From Triparma columacea (Eukaryota; Sar; Bolidophyceae; Parmales; Triparmaceae), in assembly GCA_030267965.1 (NCBI GenBank), contig BRYA01000498.1, forward strand, positions 1 to 64,000: a stretch of 64,000 bases of DNA, read 5' to 3'. Below the pieces are notes generated by a model. That model had not been told where the DNA came from and did no database searches. It saw only the letters and a program-made list of their open reading frames with translations. Of this stretch, positions 51,473-62,496 are shown piece after piece. Every line of letters begins with the position of its first letter. The stretch's first letter is position 1. A program made the translations under genes and the position numbers.

Positions 51473-53223
51473 TTAGAGGTCGTCTTCCTCGAGTAGGGCA
51501 TAGTTGGTGTCGGAGTTGTCGCCCAGGTTTGACAGAAGGACTGCCCCCTCCGAACCGGGGTACCCGCCCCCACTTTTCCTCCCCAAAAAATTCATGCCGG
51601 AGAAGGAATCCCTCACCGCCGTGCCTGCCGATTCCACCCCAGACTTGAGGCAGCTCAGCATGCCGGCGGACTGCGTTTCCCTGGCAGGCATGTTCTGCAT
51701 CTCTGTGCCAACGTTCACAGGCATGAGTCGCCTCGCCTCAGGCTCCTCGAAGCCGTGCAGGGCTCGCTGGGAGGGGGTGAGGGAGGCAATGTGTTCCCGC
51801 CGCTGCTCTGCGGTCAGGGGCTGGTTGCGACGGAGGATATCCGGCATTATGGAACGAGATGACGTCCCAGAGGTGGAGGAGCTTTCGGCCGCATCTTCTT
51901 CGTCGAACTGGCTTTGAAGCATTGCCGCAAGGGCAGCGTCATCAACCGTCGAAGCGGAGGTTGAAGTAGGGGAGGCAGTATTTGTCTCGCCCGGGATGGT
52001 GGAAACCATGGAGGCTGAACCGGCGTTGAGCTCCTTGGAGTTCTCGGCCGAAACGGGACTAATGACTTGGCAGTTGGGACAGAACACGAGGGTTGCCGAC
52101 TTGATGACCTGCATCCAGCCAGAGCAGGACAAGCACTTGACGAGGTGTGCGGTCCCTTCCTCGACAGCCTTCTTTGTGGCATCCTGGCTATATAGCGTCA
52201 CGTTATTGCCAGGGGTTATTTCGTGTTGGGTGGTAAGCGGAGCGGAGGAGGAGGAGGAGGTTGATGCCGGAGCAGGGGCAGAGGCCCGGCTGCCATTCTT
52301 TGACCTCTCAATTTGTTCCATGATCTCCCTCTGCTGCGCAATTGCAGCGTCTGACATGTCCAGAGAGGATGTATCCTCCTCGACGCGAGTCGAAGACTGG
52401 TGCAACGCCTGGTGTACTACAGGCTCGGGAGGGAGAGAAGCAAGGGAGGGGTACGACGTTGCTTGTATGGGCTCCGTGCTCATATTACCGAGGAACTGCT
52501 CAAAGGTTGGCGGTGGGGGCTCTGCAGTAGTAGTGGTGGTAAGAGGGGGAGCGGCTTGCGTCTGAACGGGGGTTATAGGAGGTGCAGAAATTACAGGAGC
52601 CTCAAATACTGGGGGAGGGGGGTGGTCAATTAAGTCGAAGTCAGCCTCCTTAGCAGCCAACGGCGGCGCGGCGAAGAATGCAGAAGGAGGAGGAATAGCC
52701 TCTTGCATCGCGGATGAAAACGGAGGAGGAGGAGCCTCCTGAGGAGGAGGAGTGAGAGGGCGGAGTGTGGGAGAAGCCAACTCAGAGGTAGGAGCGGCAG
52801 GCCCGGGATGGGGAGGCGGCTGAGGTTCCTTCTTGGCCTGCTGAGCGGCCTTAATTCGAGCCTAATGGCAAAGAGACGTGCAGGGAGGCACAGGGAAGTG
52901 CAAGATCAACGGGTTAGAACTCTAAATTCTGCGGGACTCAAAAGGTTCCATAATGGAAAGGATGAACTTACAATAAGTGAGTTCTCTGCTGGAGCAGAGG
53001 TCTCTTCGGCAACAACGGGAGCTGGAGGAGGATCAAACGTCTTCACCTCGGTAACAGGGGAGTGAGAGAAGCTAATCAAATCAATGGAATCGGATCCCCC
53101 AAGGGCAGCCAATCTGCTTGCAAGGTCCTCTTCGGTTGTCAATGCTGCAGTGCTGGTCGTTTGTTCTGGTTCCTCGTTATCCATCTCTGGTGCCGGTGCC
53201 GCAAACTCCTTGGTAGCAATCAT
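51473..53223 (-). CDS. Pro-rich protein with a zinc-ribbon
   Basis: Two exons, 53223-52972 and 52861-51473 (donor GTAAGT), give 546 residues. Long Pro/Ala/Glu-rich regions surround a small zinc-ribbon near residues 300-330: LVKCLSCSGWMQVIKSATLV then FCPNCQVISPV, two CxxC pairs. A short helix (ALAAMLQSQFDEEDA) resembles a ubiquitin-interacting motif, and DAAIAQQREIMEQIE is a second candidate; both are inference. No TM segment. Adaptor or trafficking roles are possible but unproven. It is divergent from the IQ-motif gene (121 bp between starts). Confidence 0.7.
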
Positions 53224-53344
53224 TTTTTGGGCTGAGAATGGCGAGGCTTCTCTTTGTCTCAGCTTCTGTGTCTGGATTTCTGCGAATTTGCCGTTTGAGC
53301 AAAAAAAAAGGAAATTGAGGAGCAGCGTTCACATTTACGCCAAG

Positions 53345-56300
53345 ATGTCTACTAACGGTCGGGCTGAACAATATTCGAAAGAATGTGGATGGAACGTGAG
53401 TAAACCTCAGATGGTGAAGCTTTTGTGGAGCTGTTGTCCCCCCTCCTCCCGGGGTTGGGATTGTTTTTGGTTGTGGGATGGTGACTTTTGACTTTTCGAC
53501 TTCTCTGCTCCATCAAACTACCCCCATTTTCTCTTTCCCACCTCGCCCCCCCCCCCACTCCCGCCCCCCCCCTTGCCATTCCCTACCCTTGCACCCCATC
53601 CCTAACCCAACCCCTCCGACCCATCTTAACCTTTCTACTACAACCCTGCAGGAATCTCAATTCAAACCCGGAATCCCCGAGTACGACGCAATGTTCGACC
53701 CTGCGTGCGGATTTCTCCGCCGTGGCAAGAACAACAATGCTATGAAGTTGCTGAAGAAGGCCAAGGCTAATGGGGTCAAGGACTTATCTCATAGGAAGCT
53801 GAGGCAGATCACGCAGCGGTCCAACATGGTCACTTCGGACGTTCTTAATAACCCCTTCAAGGACGAGGCGAGGCAGTACTTGAGGAACCAGAGGGAGGAG
53901 GCGAGGATGAAGAGGGAAGCTGCTACCAAGGGGGCCAGGAGCGAGGGCTACAAGATGAGCCACACCAGCCCTGCGTTTGCGTCAGTCGCCGCGGCATTCG
54001 ACTTCGACCACCATGACGGCACCGACCCAGGCCTTGAGCTCGACGTTCTCAAGGCCATCCTGATTAGGGAGGGTATGCTGGGCAAGCTCTGGGACTTTGC
54101 CGAGAGGGCCAACTTGAAGGACGACGAAGGCAGCATTGGGACCCTCGAGGGATCCCTAGTCGGCGACTACAGCAGCAAGATGAAGGACAGCAGCGGGGTC
54201 TCCATCCTGCACGTCCTAACCCAGTGCAGGGACGTCACTGCCAAAGTCTGCATGGCCGTCGTGGCGTGGAGGGAAGGATCCGGAGCAGCGGGAACTGAGG
54301 AGAACTTCCCGAGGCCTTTTATGTGGCACGGGGAGAACTACCTGATGAAGTGCTGCACCGATATTGACTTCCTTGCAAGCTGCGAGACTCTGGTCGCTGC
54401 CTTAAAGGTCCCCGCGGACAAAATGGTTAGGAACCCCCTCATGCTTCCCAATACCTTGGACGAGCAACCCGAGAATGCCCCTCAGGGGGAGAGGGAAGTC
54501 GACATCGCGATCCAGGATTCTAAGAAGAGGGCCGAGAGGAAGGGATTGAGAATGGCCGAGAGGGTTCTGCTCATGGAGGAGGGCTTCGTGGAGGCTATCA
54601 CAAACAAGCGTGGTGGTAACCAAGAGGGCAATGACGAGGATTATTACGACGACGAGGACTACGAGCAAGACGGGGAGGAGGAGGACGGCAGCAGCGGCAT
54701 GTTTATGGGAGGGGATGCCTCCAGCTACATAACGGAGCAGAGCGAGAACTACGAGGGTGAGCTCATGAGCTGGTACGACAAGGCGCAGGCCCAGCTGCTG
54801 GCCCTCTCCCAGCCCATTTCGGGGTACAGCAAGTTTAAGAGCAGGCAGCTAGGCGACGAGTCCGTGGAGAAGAAGGAGCACATTGCAGCAGCCGCCAACT
54901 TCCAGTCGGTACCAGAGAACCACTACCCAGCGCCTAGGAGGTGAGAGTGAGGAGCGGCGAGTGGACGCAAAGCCAGCGTTGATTTTCACGTTGCTAGCGT
55001 TGATTTTCACATTGCTAACCCCCCTCGGTCATCTCATCACTTTGCTCCTCCCCTTCAGGCTCACCGAGATCCTCCAGCCCAATATCACCCCCGACGTGGT
55101 AGCGAGCATCGAGAGGGCGAAGGCCGACGCCGGTCGGAGGATGACTGTTACGCTAGGCAACGTGCCGGAGAGGACTGACTTCGGGGAGGGCACCTACACT
55201 CCCGGTGCGGTCCCCCCGCCGGTCAGCTTAACGGAGGACAGGGCGACGGTCATACAAAACGCGAGGAGGAAGAGCACCCTAATGCCAAAGGGACCCCAGA
55301 ACGTCCAGTCGAGGCTAGGGCTGGGGATCAAGGAGACGAAGAAGTCAGACGGGGGAACGGACGAGCCCGCGGGTCTCAGGACGAGGGAGGGAGGGGAGGG
55401 ATCAGGGAAGAACGTCATCAAGAGGATCAAGAAGAAGAGAAGTAGGCCACCGCAGGGCTTGGGAGGAGTTGTACCGCCACCCAAGAAGACGGGGGGGACA
55501 GGGAAGGTCTACACGGCGGGCGAGATTGCCGCGAGCTTGACTCAAGGGGACCTTAGGGATATCAAGAAGATCGAGAATCCCAAGCCTGAGATGGCGCTCG
55601 TTGGGGCAGCTGTACTGATCATGATGAGCAGCGGGAAGGCTGTCCCCAAGGATGTGGGGTGGGGAGCGTTCAAGAAGGAGGTGGGCGACAAAAACTTTGT
55701 CACCAGGCTCCTTACGTTGGACGGTTCTGAGGTAAATGGTTTCAAGGCCAGGGCGCTCAAGGGCTTTTTGCAGAACAACAAGTTCATACCAGCAAAGATT
55801 GCCACGGTTAGCGCGGGGTGCGGGAAGTTGGCGGCGTGGAGCTTCGTCGTGCTCTCTGGAGTCGACGAGTTCGATTGGCCAGAGGGGCTTGACTTGTCGC
55901 AGGTTTTGGAAGGGATGGAGTCGTATGTTGAGAAGGGGGGGAAGGGGGCTAAAGGATCTAAGAAGGAGACCGGAACGAAGAAGGACATGGGGGGGAGGGA
56001 AAGAAGGAAGAAGGAGGAAGAGGAGGAGGAGGCCAAGAAGAAACCCAAGAAGGTTGCGGCCCCCAAGAAAGTGCCCAAGACCAAGAAGCCCAAGGACCTA
56101 GATAAGCAGATGTACTCCGGGACCAGGGTAATGAACGGGCAAACTTTGTTCGTGACGGTATTCGACACCGTCAGCAAGACCCAGGCCTACATCAAGGCCT
56201 ACGACCCCCAGAATAGCCAGGAGTACACCCTCACCGTCCCCGTCCCCGGGGGCCTTAGCAGCATCAGCCAGATCAGGAACTGGGCGGGGGGGACGTTGGT

Positions 56301-57111
56301 GGAGGGGGTTACGTTCGTGCCGCAGAGGCTGAGCAGGGAAGCGCACTTGGAGTACGAGAAGGGGAAGAAGGAGGGGAAGAGCGTAGAGGTTAAGGCGGAG
56401 AAGGCGCCTGCCGTGGTGGTAGAGAAGAAGGTGGTAGAGAAGAAGAAGGTGGTTGAAGACAAGAAGGTTGTGGAGAAGAAGAAGGTTGTGGAGAAGAAGG
56501 AGGAAGAAGTGGCCGATTACGATGTTGACGACTTTGAGGAGGTCAACTCTCAGGAGGACGAAAAGGGCGTCGAGTTTGAGGAGGACTTTGAGGAGGATTT
56601 TGAGGAGGACGAGGACGAGATCAAAGATGAGGGGGACGGGAAGGAGGGCTTGGGGGAGGACGAAGCCGCGACGAAGTTGCAGGGGCGTGTGAGGATAAAA
56701 AAGGCAAAGAAGAGAGTGGAGGAAAAGAAGGAGGAGAAGGAGCAAGGAGATGCTGCGGTGAAGCTGCAGGGGCGTGTGAGGATTAAAAAGGCAAAGAAGA
56801 GAGTGGAGGAAAAGAGGGAGGAGAAGGAGCAAGGAGATGCTGCGGTGAAGCTGCAGGGGCGTGTGAGGATCAAAAAGGCAAAGAAGAAGGTAGAAAAAAT
56901 AAGAAAGGAGAGGAAGGAGAGCGAGGTCGGGGACGAGGAGGAGGAGTATGAGGAGGAGGACTATGAGGACGAGTATGACGATGATGACGGGTTCGAGGCT
57001 GAGAGCCCGGCCAAAAGCAAGGGGAAGAAGAGCCCTGAAAAGAGACCGAAGACGGCTGATAGCGATGATTATGGAGATGAAGATTACGAGGACGAGTTCG
57101 ACGAGGATTGA
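53345..57111 (+). CDS. IQ-motif protein, 3 exons
   Basis: Exons 53345-53395, 53652-54940 and 55059-57111 join in frame to about 1,130 residues, starting MSTNGRAEQYSKECGWN. The N-terminal 450 residues are helical and look conserved (PEYDAMFDPACGFLRRGKNN, HRKLRQITQRSNMV). A middle segment has a beta-rich stretch (NGQTLFVTVFDTVSKTQAYI). The C-terminus has three tandem 29-residue units containing KLQGRVRIKKAKKR, IQ-like calmodulin-binding motifs, between acidic and Lys-rich runs. No TM. Possibly a cytoskeletal or ciliary protein; the family is not recognised. Its 3' end converges on the RING gene (71 bp). Confidence 0.72.
56674..56934 (+). repeat. Three 87-nt IQ-motif repeats
   Basis: Units start at 56674, 56761 and 56848 (aag-ttg/ctg-caggggcgtgtgagg) at an exact 87-nt spacing, with a few differences in the linker. 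Recent in-frame triplication. Confidence 0.9.
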
Positions 57112-57182
57112 GCGGACTGAGAGTTTATGAATCAAATTCAGAAATTATTGAAAAACAATCAGGCGGTTTTGTGAGGCGCTCA

Positions 57183-58244
57183 CTAAGCTTGTGGCGTCTC
57201 GGTACTCGCACGGATTTCGTCAAGGACATCCAATTCCCTCGCCAAACCCATCGTCGACTGCGATGGTGGCTGCGATGACGGACTTTGTGGCTGCGACGAC
57301 GGACTTTGTGGCTGCGCCTCTTGTGTTTGCTCTGCTGCTGCTGCTGCTGCTGCTGCTCCTTCATTTTCGTCCCCCCCCCGCCCCCCCCCCGCGCTCCTCC
57401 TCCGGCACCCCCTTCCCCTCTTCTTCCTCCTCCCCACGTATCTCCTCCTGCAGACTGGGCAGTTGACCCCCGCGGGCTCCTTTACCCAAGCCTCGTAACA
57501 AGAGAGGTGGAAGACGTGATTGCAACCAGCGGCCTCCTCAGAGATGTGGGCGCTAGATACCGTTACAAGGTCTCCGCGTGAGAAATCGTCCAAGCATACC
57601 GAACACGTTCCCTCAAAGTTAATGTTTCTAGGATCGTTCTCAATCTCTTCGTCCTCGAGCTGCGGGTTTCCCCTCTCGTCCTCGGCTCTCCCAGGCTTAT
57701 TCCCGGCGTTTGAGGAGGGGGACGCGAGTTGAACGGCATGGATATAGAGGGGATCGCCATCGAATGCCCAAAGGAAGAGTTTTTTAGGGAGGGAAAGCGT
57801 GGGGATACGGGAGAGGGGAGGAGGAGGAGGCGCGGCGAGAACATCCCTCTCCATCGCGTCCAAAACATCGACCCTACCCTCGTTGCTGCCGTCGACCTCC
57901 AAAGAAGTGGTAACTACACCCCTCTCCATCTCGTCCAAAATACCGACCCTACCCTCGTCTTTCACCGGCGGGGGGCGAGTCTTATTGCCCTTCCCTTTCA
58001 CCCCGAGACTCCTAAACCATCTCTTCAACCTCCCGTCCGTCCCAACTACCGTCTCCCCATCACGGCCATCTTGTGAGTCTTCCTCCACTGTCCCCCCATC
58101 CTGTGCCCTATCCACACTGCTCCTTTCATAGCATCTCGTACTGTCTCTCGGGGTTACATCGACGACCACTATCTCGAATTTCCTTACAACAGCCAGTATA
58201 CTGCTTTTGAACTTATTCCAAATTAGGTAGACGAAGGAAGTCAC
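57183..58244 (-). CDS. RING-H2 E3 ubiquitin ligase candidate
   Basis: Single exon, 353 residues. The RING-H2 finger has C214, C217, C241, H243, H246, C249, C262 and C265 (CSVCLDDF ... CNHVFHLSCYEAW ... NCPVCRRRY). The Cys2-Cys3 gap is longer than average. A hydrophobic segment near residues 4-30 (VYLIWNKFKSSILAVV) may anchor it to a membrane. Two similar short blocks (GILDEMERGV, DVLDAMERDV) repeat in the middle, and the C-terminus is poly-Ala then Gln/Pro/Ser-rich. RING-H2 proteins transfer ubiquitin from E2 to substrate; the substrate is unknown. Confidence 0.82.
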   Translation of the reverse strand: MTSFVYLIWNKFKSSILAVVRKFEIVVVDVTPRDSTRCYERSSVDRAQDGGTVEEDSQDGRDGETVVGTDGRLKRWFRSLGVKGKGNKTRPPPVKDEGRVGILDEMERGVVTTSLEVDGSNEGRVDVLDAMERDVLAAPPPPPLSRIPTLSLPKKLFLWAFDGDPLYIHAVQLASPSSNAGNKPGRAEDERGNPQLEDEEIENDPRNINFEGTCSVCLDDFSRGDLVTVSSAHISEEAAGCNHVFHLSCYEAWVKEPAGVNCPVCRRRYVGRRKKRGRGCRRRSAGGGRGGDENEGAAAAAAAAEQTQEAQPQSPSSQPQSPSSQPPSQSTMGLARELDVLDEIRASTETPQA

Positions 58245-58636
58245 TGCAAAGAACGTCCTGAGGTTGTTTGGTGGGTGTTACGGGGGAGAGGGCAGGAGTG
58301 AGCAAAAGTGATTCAACTAATTGCGACAAACTCTACAAACAACGACAAACTGACACAAAATGATGGAAATGAAATGGAATCCTCGTGTCTCAGATCTTTG
58401 TTGAGAGACATTTTTTGAGGCTTGGAAGGTAGTTGAAATACAAATAGGCACAGGAACGTTGAGAGTGCATAAAGAGACCGTACCATACGATTATTGGGAC
58501 GATTAAGAACACGAGCAAAGGTATTTCCCCAGGCATTTCAGATTTTCCCCAATTTTTGGGTTGGGGAGAGTTGGCTGGGCCTTGATGTGGAACAATAAAT
58601 GCTATTTCTGTCACAACAACACGCAATGTCTACGCA
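58245..58636. other. Intergenic region with a possible small membrane protein
   Basis: The RING gene starts at its left edge and TDP1 ends at its right. Apart from the short minus-strand frame at 58390-58536, nothing was recognised. Confidence 0.4.
58390..58536 (-). CDS. Possible 48-residue single-TM protein
   Basis: The frame starts MPGEIPLLVFLIVPIIVWYG and continues with a short basic tail ending in TGA. One strong TM helix and a compact size resemble small organelle-complex subunits. An in-frame upstream ATG at 58626 would add 30 residues. No family recognised; chance is a real alternative. Confidence 0.3.
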   Translation of the reverse strand: MPGEIPLLVFLIVPIIVWYGLFMHSQRSCAYLYFNYLPSLKKCLSTKI

Positions 58637-60436
58637 CTACCCCCCCCCTCCCGCCCCTCCCCCTTCATAAAAATTATTGACAACCTTAACCCCCTTTGGT
58701 ACTCCCCGCTTAAATTCGCTGCACCACGGAACGTCCCCTTCCCCGTACTTTTTGGGTGGTATGCTGTATGGTACCGGGGCAATCAGAACCCCTACCTTAT
58801 CCTCCCTCTTCTCTCCCCCCCCCCCTTCCTCGTCATCAGATTCCCCCGTAAGGTCGACCACCTCATCCTTCCCCCTTCCCCCCCCTCCCCCCCCGCTCCC
58901 CAAGCAGCAGTCGGGCACCCTGATACGCACGTTCTCTCCCCCCCTCCTCAATGCCGTCAAGTTAACAATCCCCCCCATGCCTAATTTAGCGTGCTCAGGC
59001 GTGTTGCTGAAAGGTTCGTTCCAAACTTTGTTACCTTCCCCCTCCTCCCCACCCCAAAAGTCCCTCTCAACGAACAGCACCCCGAGCTCGTAGTGCTCAA
59101 TGCTCAGCTGTACACCCTTCAACTGAACCGCCCCCCAAGACGCCTGGGAGAAGTTGTGACTGCTCATCATTACCCAACAAAGCTCCCCACTCGGTTCCCC
59201 AGAAGTGGAGGCCTTGTACCGGAGGAAGGTTTTGATGTGCGGGGCGGCTGAAGTCCTGGGGAGGGAGGGGTCCCCCCACTTGTGAAGCATGGGGGCCAGG
59301 TGAGACTTGATTTTTAGCGTCCTTGGGACAGAGGTTGAGCTTTTGTCAAAGTCAAAGAGGGACTTGGGAGGGGCGGGGATCGAATTTCCGGAAGAGTAAC
59401 CGTCGAGGGAGGACGCAACGTCATTGACCGTGGGCCAGATGATAGCGGGCTGCTCCTGTTGGAGCTGGTTTACCGAGAAGTTTTCAAAAATTGAAGGGGA
59501 TGAGGGCGAAGTCGATGCGGGAGGGGGGCGTGTGGTATTGAAGGTTTCCACCAGGTTTGTGATTATCTTTTCCGTGGTCGAGCCAAGCGAGGAGAATTGG
59601 AGCACCACTCTTGAGTTCTCGTCCCAGTCAACTTTCTCCCTTAATTCCCTCTTCATCTTCTCCTGCCCCCACTTTGTTTCCCCGTCTTCCGCCCCTAGCT
59701 TGAATTTTCCCGGCACACTACCCACTAGCGTGGCGTTGGCTCTCCTGAAGTCGAACATCTTGACCCTCCTAACAACGTCACACCCCGAAACATCCTTGCA
59801 CGCTACTTCCAGGTAGTCCACCAGCGTCTTTTCGAAAGGGTGCGCTTCTCCGCCGCCTACGCAGCCCCCCCCATCCTCAGCAGAGGACTTCAGAGGGAAG
59901 TCCTGTACGTAGATGCCGTTGGTCATGTTCCCAAAGTCCTTGTATATGAAATTTCCTGTCGTGACCATTACGCGGATGCCTCCGGCGTAGAAGAGGAGCG
60001 CAAACTTGCTGTGCATGCACCCGAAACGGCTGTTCAGCTTCGGGTAGTGGACGTCGATGTTCCGGTGCCGGGGGTCAAAGGGAGCCTCCTTGTCAATATG
60101 ATGCCAACCATTCGTGAGGAGCGTGTGGGCAAGAACGAGAGTAGGGGTTGTTTTGAGGAGTGGGCAGGTGGAGAGGAGGAAGGAGGGGTTGATCAAGTAG
60201 TTGGAGAGAACGATGTAGTGGGGGGAGCCAGAGAATATGTCAGAAAGGGTTAGGGTGTTAATGTTGTGGGAAGGGGAAGTGAGGCTCTTGACAGTTGTCA
60301 GATGGAAGAGGTAGGGGTGTGGGGGGGTAGAGGGGGGGGGGGGAGGGGAGGATTTCAGGCGTTTGGACTGAGGCTCTGATGACGATGATAGGTGGAGGGT
60401 GGAGGTGGAGGGTGTAGGTGGAGGGAGGGAGGGCAT
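58637..60436 (-). CDS. TDP1: Tyrosyl-DNA phosphodiesterase 1
   Basis: Single exon, 599 residues. Both HKD-type motifs are present: H142-x-K144 in MHSKFALLFYAGGIRVMVTT, followed by GNFIYKDFGNMTNGIY, and H400-I-K402 in APHIKTFL, followed by MMSSHNFSQASWGAVQL and YELGVLF. This is the TDP1 arrangement, a phospholipase-D-fold enzyme that removes tyrosine (topoisomerase I) adducts from DNA 3' ends. All four catalytic residues are retained. The N-terminus is short with a PQSKRLKSS basic patch that may aid nuclear entry. Length matches animal and fungal enzymes. Confidence 0.92.
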   Translation of the reverse strand: MPSLPPPTPSTSTLHLSSSSEPQSKRLKSSPPPPPSTPPHPYLFHLTTVKSLTSPSHNINTLTLSDIFSGSPHYIVLSNYLINPSFLLSTCPLLKTTPTLVLAHTLLTNGWHHIDKEAPFDPRHRNIDVHYPKLNSRFGCMHSKFALLFYAGGIRVMVTTGNFIYKDFGNMTNGIYVQDFPLKSSAEDGGGCVGGGEAHPFEKTLVDYLEVACKDVSGCDVVRRVKMFDFRRANATLVGSVPGKFKLGAEDGETKWGQEKMKRELREKVDWDENSRVVLQFSSLGSTTEKIITNLVETFNTTRPPPASTSPSSPSIFENFSVNQLQQEQPAIIWPTVNDVASSLDGYSSGNSIPAPPKSLFDFDKSSTSVPRTLKIKSHLAPMLHKWGDPSLPRTSAAPHIKTFLRYKASTSGEPSGELCWVMMSSHNFSQASWGAVQLKGVQLSIEHYELGVLFVERDFWGGEEGEGNKVWNEPFSNTPEHAKLGMGGIVNLTALRRGGENVRIRVPDCCLGSGGGGGGRGKDEVVDLTGESDDEEGGGGEKREDKVGVLIAPVPYSIPPKKYGEGDVPWCSEFKRGVPKGVKVVNNFYEGGGAGGGG

Positions 60437-60881
60437 GGAGCGAGGGGTCGAGCATATCTGGAGTCAATTGGTTAGATTGTTACATAGAAGGGTTCAATGC
60501 GATCCAGTCAACGATCCAGTCGATGGTACAGTCAGCGGTCCAGTCGATGGTCATTCAGCGGTCCAGTCAACGATCCAGTCAACGATCCAGTCAACAACAG
60601 TCATCGATCAGGTCAGCCCTCAGTCGATTCTCACTTACCTCACAAAGGGGGAGCAGTGGGTTGTTGGAGAATGTACAGGTGAGGCAAGACCAACTTTCGG
60701 TTGCCATCGTATGCAATGTGGATGCAATGGGAAGGCAATGGGAAGGCAATGGAAAGGAAAGGGAATGGATGTCGGCGGCAGAGGATAAATTGCGACAATA
60801 GTACAAGGAATATGTGTGATTTTTGGGAAACTGGTTAGCGATATTGTTGTTTAGCAATTCCTAGCAATTCTCGTCGATAAA
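60437..60881. other. Divergent spacer with a short tandem repeat
   Basis: Between the TDP1 start and the next plus-strand gene. Contains the gatccagtc-type repeat (60498-60600) and ggaatggcaatgg-like repetition near 60720-60760. No gene recognised. Confidence 0.5.
60498..60600 (+). repeat. gatccagtc tandem repeat
   Basis: About eight imperfect units of 11-15 nt with core g(a/g)tccagtc(a/g)a(c/t) lie just upstream of TDP1 on the promoter side. Possible regulatory microsatellite; function not established. Confidence 0.7.
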
Positions 60882-61928
60882 ATGTTTTCAGTAATTGGAA
60901 AAACCTTTCCAAATGAGCAAATCCAAAGCCCCCCCTCCAAGCTCTATAAAATATTCTCATTGACGCAATTACCTCTCCCCAAACATCCTCCATCTCTCCA
61001 TCTAATGTCACCTTCAAGCACAACCACACGTCCCTCAATTCTTTCCTCAAAGTCCGACGAAAGCTCAACCTCTCCCGCCTCCCCTGCATCGGCCTACCTT
61101 GCCTCTCTCCACACCCTGGCTACCGTGGTTAGGAAGGAGGTTGAGAGGAGGACGAGCAAGGTTGAGGACCTATATTACAACGAGGCCACGAGCATATGGG
61201 GTCAGGGGGGTACAACTGGAGGTGGTGGAGGTAAGAGTATATATTGGGGGGGGGGAAGGGGGGGAGTTTAGGAGTAGCGGGGAAGGCAAGCGTATCTTGC
61301 TGACGCTTTCATAGTCTATGTCATCTATATAGAAAACGAAACAAACGGGGTCTTCTCTACGATCCATTCCCCCCCTCCCCCCACCCACACACTTTTTCCT
61401 TACCCCTCATCCCCCACCCCCCCCCCCCCTCCCCTAACCCCTCACCCCCGACTTTTAGTGCCTTCAACGTTCACAATAACCCCCCACAACGGTTGTTTCT
61501 CCACCGGTGGCCCATGGTCAAACTGGAACACCCTTATAGACTCCCGTCCCCCCAAGGCTTGTTTCCTCCAGCAGGTATCTAGGTCTGACGTTATCGGGGT
61601 TTTAGGTGAGAGGGAGGATCCTCCCGATACCAGTACCTCCGGCGGTAGCAGTGGGGGTAGTGGGGGGGGAGGGGATGAGGTGATACGTTGGAGTAGAGGT
61701 GACGTCCAGGAGGTTGACGGTGTGTTGAAGGGTAGGACTATGTACCAGGTTAAGAACACAGCAAGCACTAGGAGGAGGATACCGGCGGAGGATAGGTGGT
61801 GGAGTGGGGGGAGGACGGGGGAGACGGGGAAGGTGGATGAAAATGGATGGGTGGGATGGGGGGAATTCACGGATGGGAAATGGGATAAGGGGGAAAGGAA
61901 ACGGAAGAGGGAGGACAGGGAGGAGTGA
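60882..61928 (+). CDS. Unknown small protein, 2 exons
   Basis: Exon 1 ends at 61230 (GTAAGA donor), and exon 2 is 61459-61928, joined through a split Val codon. Starting at the ATG at 61005 gives 231 residues; starting at 60882 gives 272. The likely ordered parts are YLASLHTLATVVRKEVERRT (helix) and FTITPHNGCFSTGGPWSNWN, then SRPPKACFLQQVSRSDVIGV. Gly-rich and basic stretches separate them. No signal peptide or TM segment. The family is not recognised. Confidence 0.5.
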
Positions 61929-61995
61929 GAGTTTTGAGGATGGGAGGCCGGATAAAGGAGGAAGAAGGGGAAGATTTATCTATGCAAAATGTGTT

Positions 61996-62482
61996 CTACG
62001 ATTTCATTAGGTCCTCCTCGATGCCAGGTGCAGAGTCGGGGCTACAAATCCAGGGATAATCAGGGAGGCAGATGAACTCCTTGAACACTCTGTCCCACTG
62101 GCATATTTCGGCGTTCCCGTCAGGGTTTATGCAGCAGTTACCAGGCCCCGCGATGGGACGACCTGAGGAGTCCTTGGTTGGGGTGCAGATGTGACAGAGG
62201 TTGGACTGACACGAGCTTGCTGAACGAACGGGGTGAAGAGGTAGGGGAGGGTTTAAGCAAGGGACGAAAACTATGCACTATGCGTGCATGGCGCGAACTA
62301 CGAGCGCAAACTATGAGCAATTTATATGCGCAGACAAAAAAAGGCCATTGAGACCAAAATTTCTCACCTTCTGTTGCTATTTCGGGTAGGAATTGTGCAC
62401 CACGCAGTGAATGACTAGCAAAGTGATCAGCTGAGAGAAAAGGTATTGCAGATAGCGTCAGTGTAAGAAGGATTCTTCTCAT
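61996..62482 (-). CDS. Small secreted Cys-rich protein
   Basis: Two minus-strand exons, 62482-62368 and 62219-61996, join through a split Ala codon to 112 residues. A clear signal peptide (RRILLTLTLSAIPFLSA) precedes a mature region with eight Cys: SCQSNLCHIC, GNCC, AEICQW, FICL, WICS. It is likely secreted or lumenal and disulfide-bonded. An upstream ATG at 62503 would overlap the divergent gene's start. The family is not recognised. Only 14 bp separate its start codon from that of the divergent plastid gene. Confidence 0.65.
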
Positions 62483-62496
62483 ATTCTTTTGCTCAA

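Noticed and set aside
56098..57135. Leu-rich minus-strand frame of 345 codons
   Set aside because: Antisense of the Lys/Glu-rich IQ-motif region; the plus-strand exon structure and IQ repeats are convincing.
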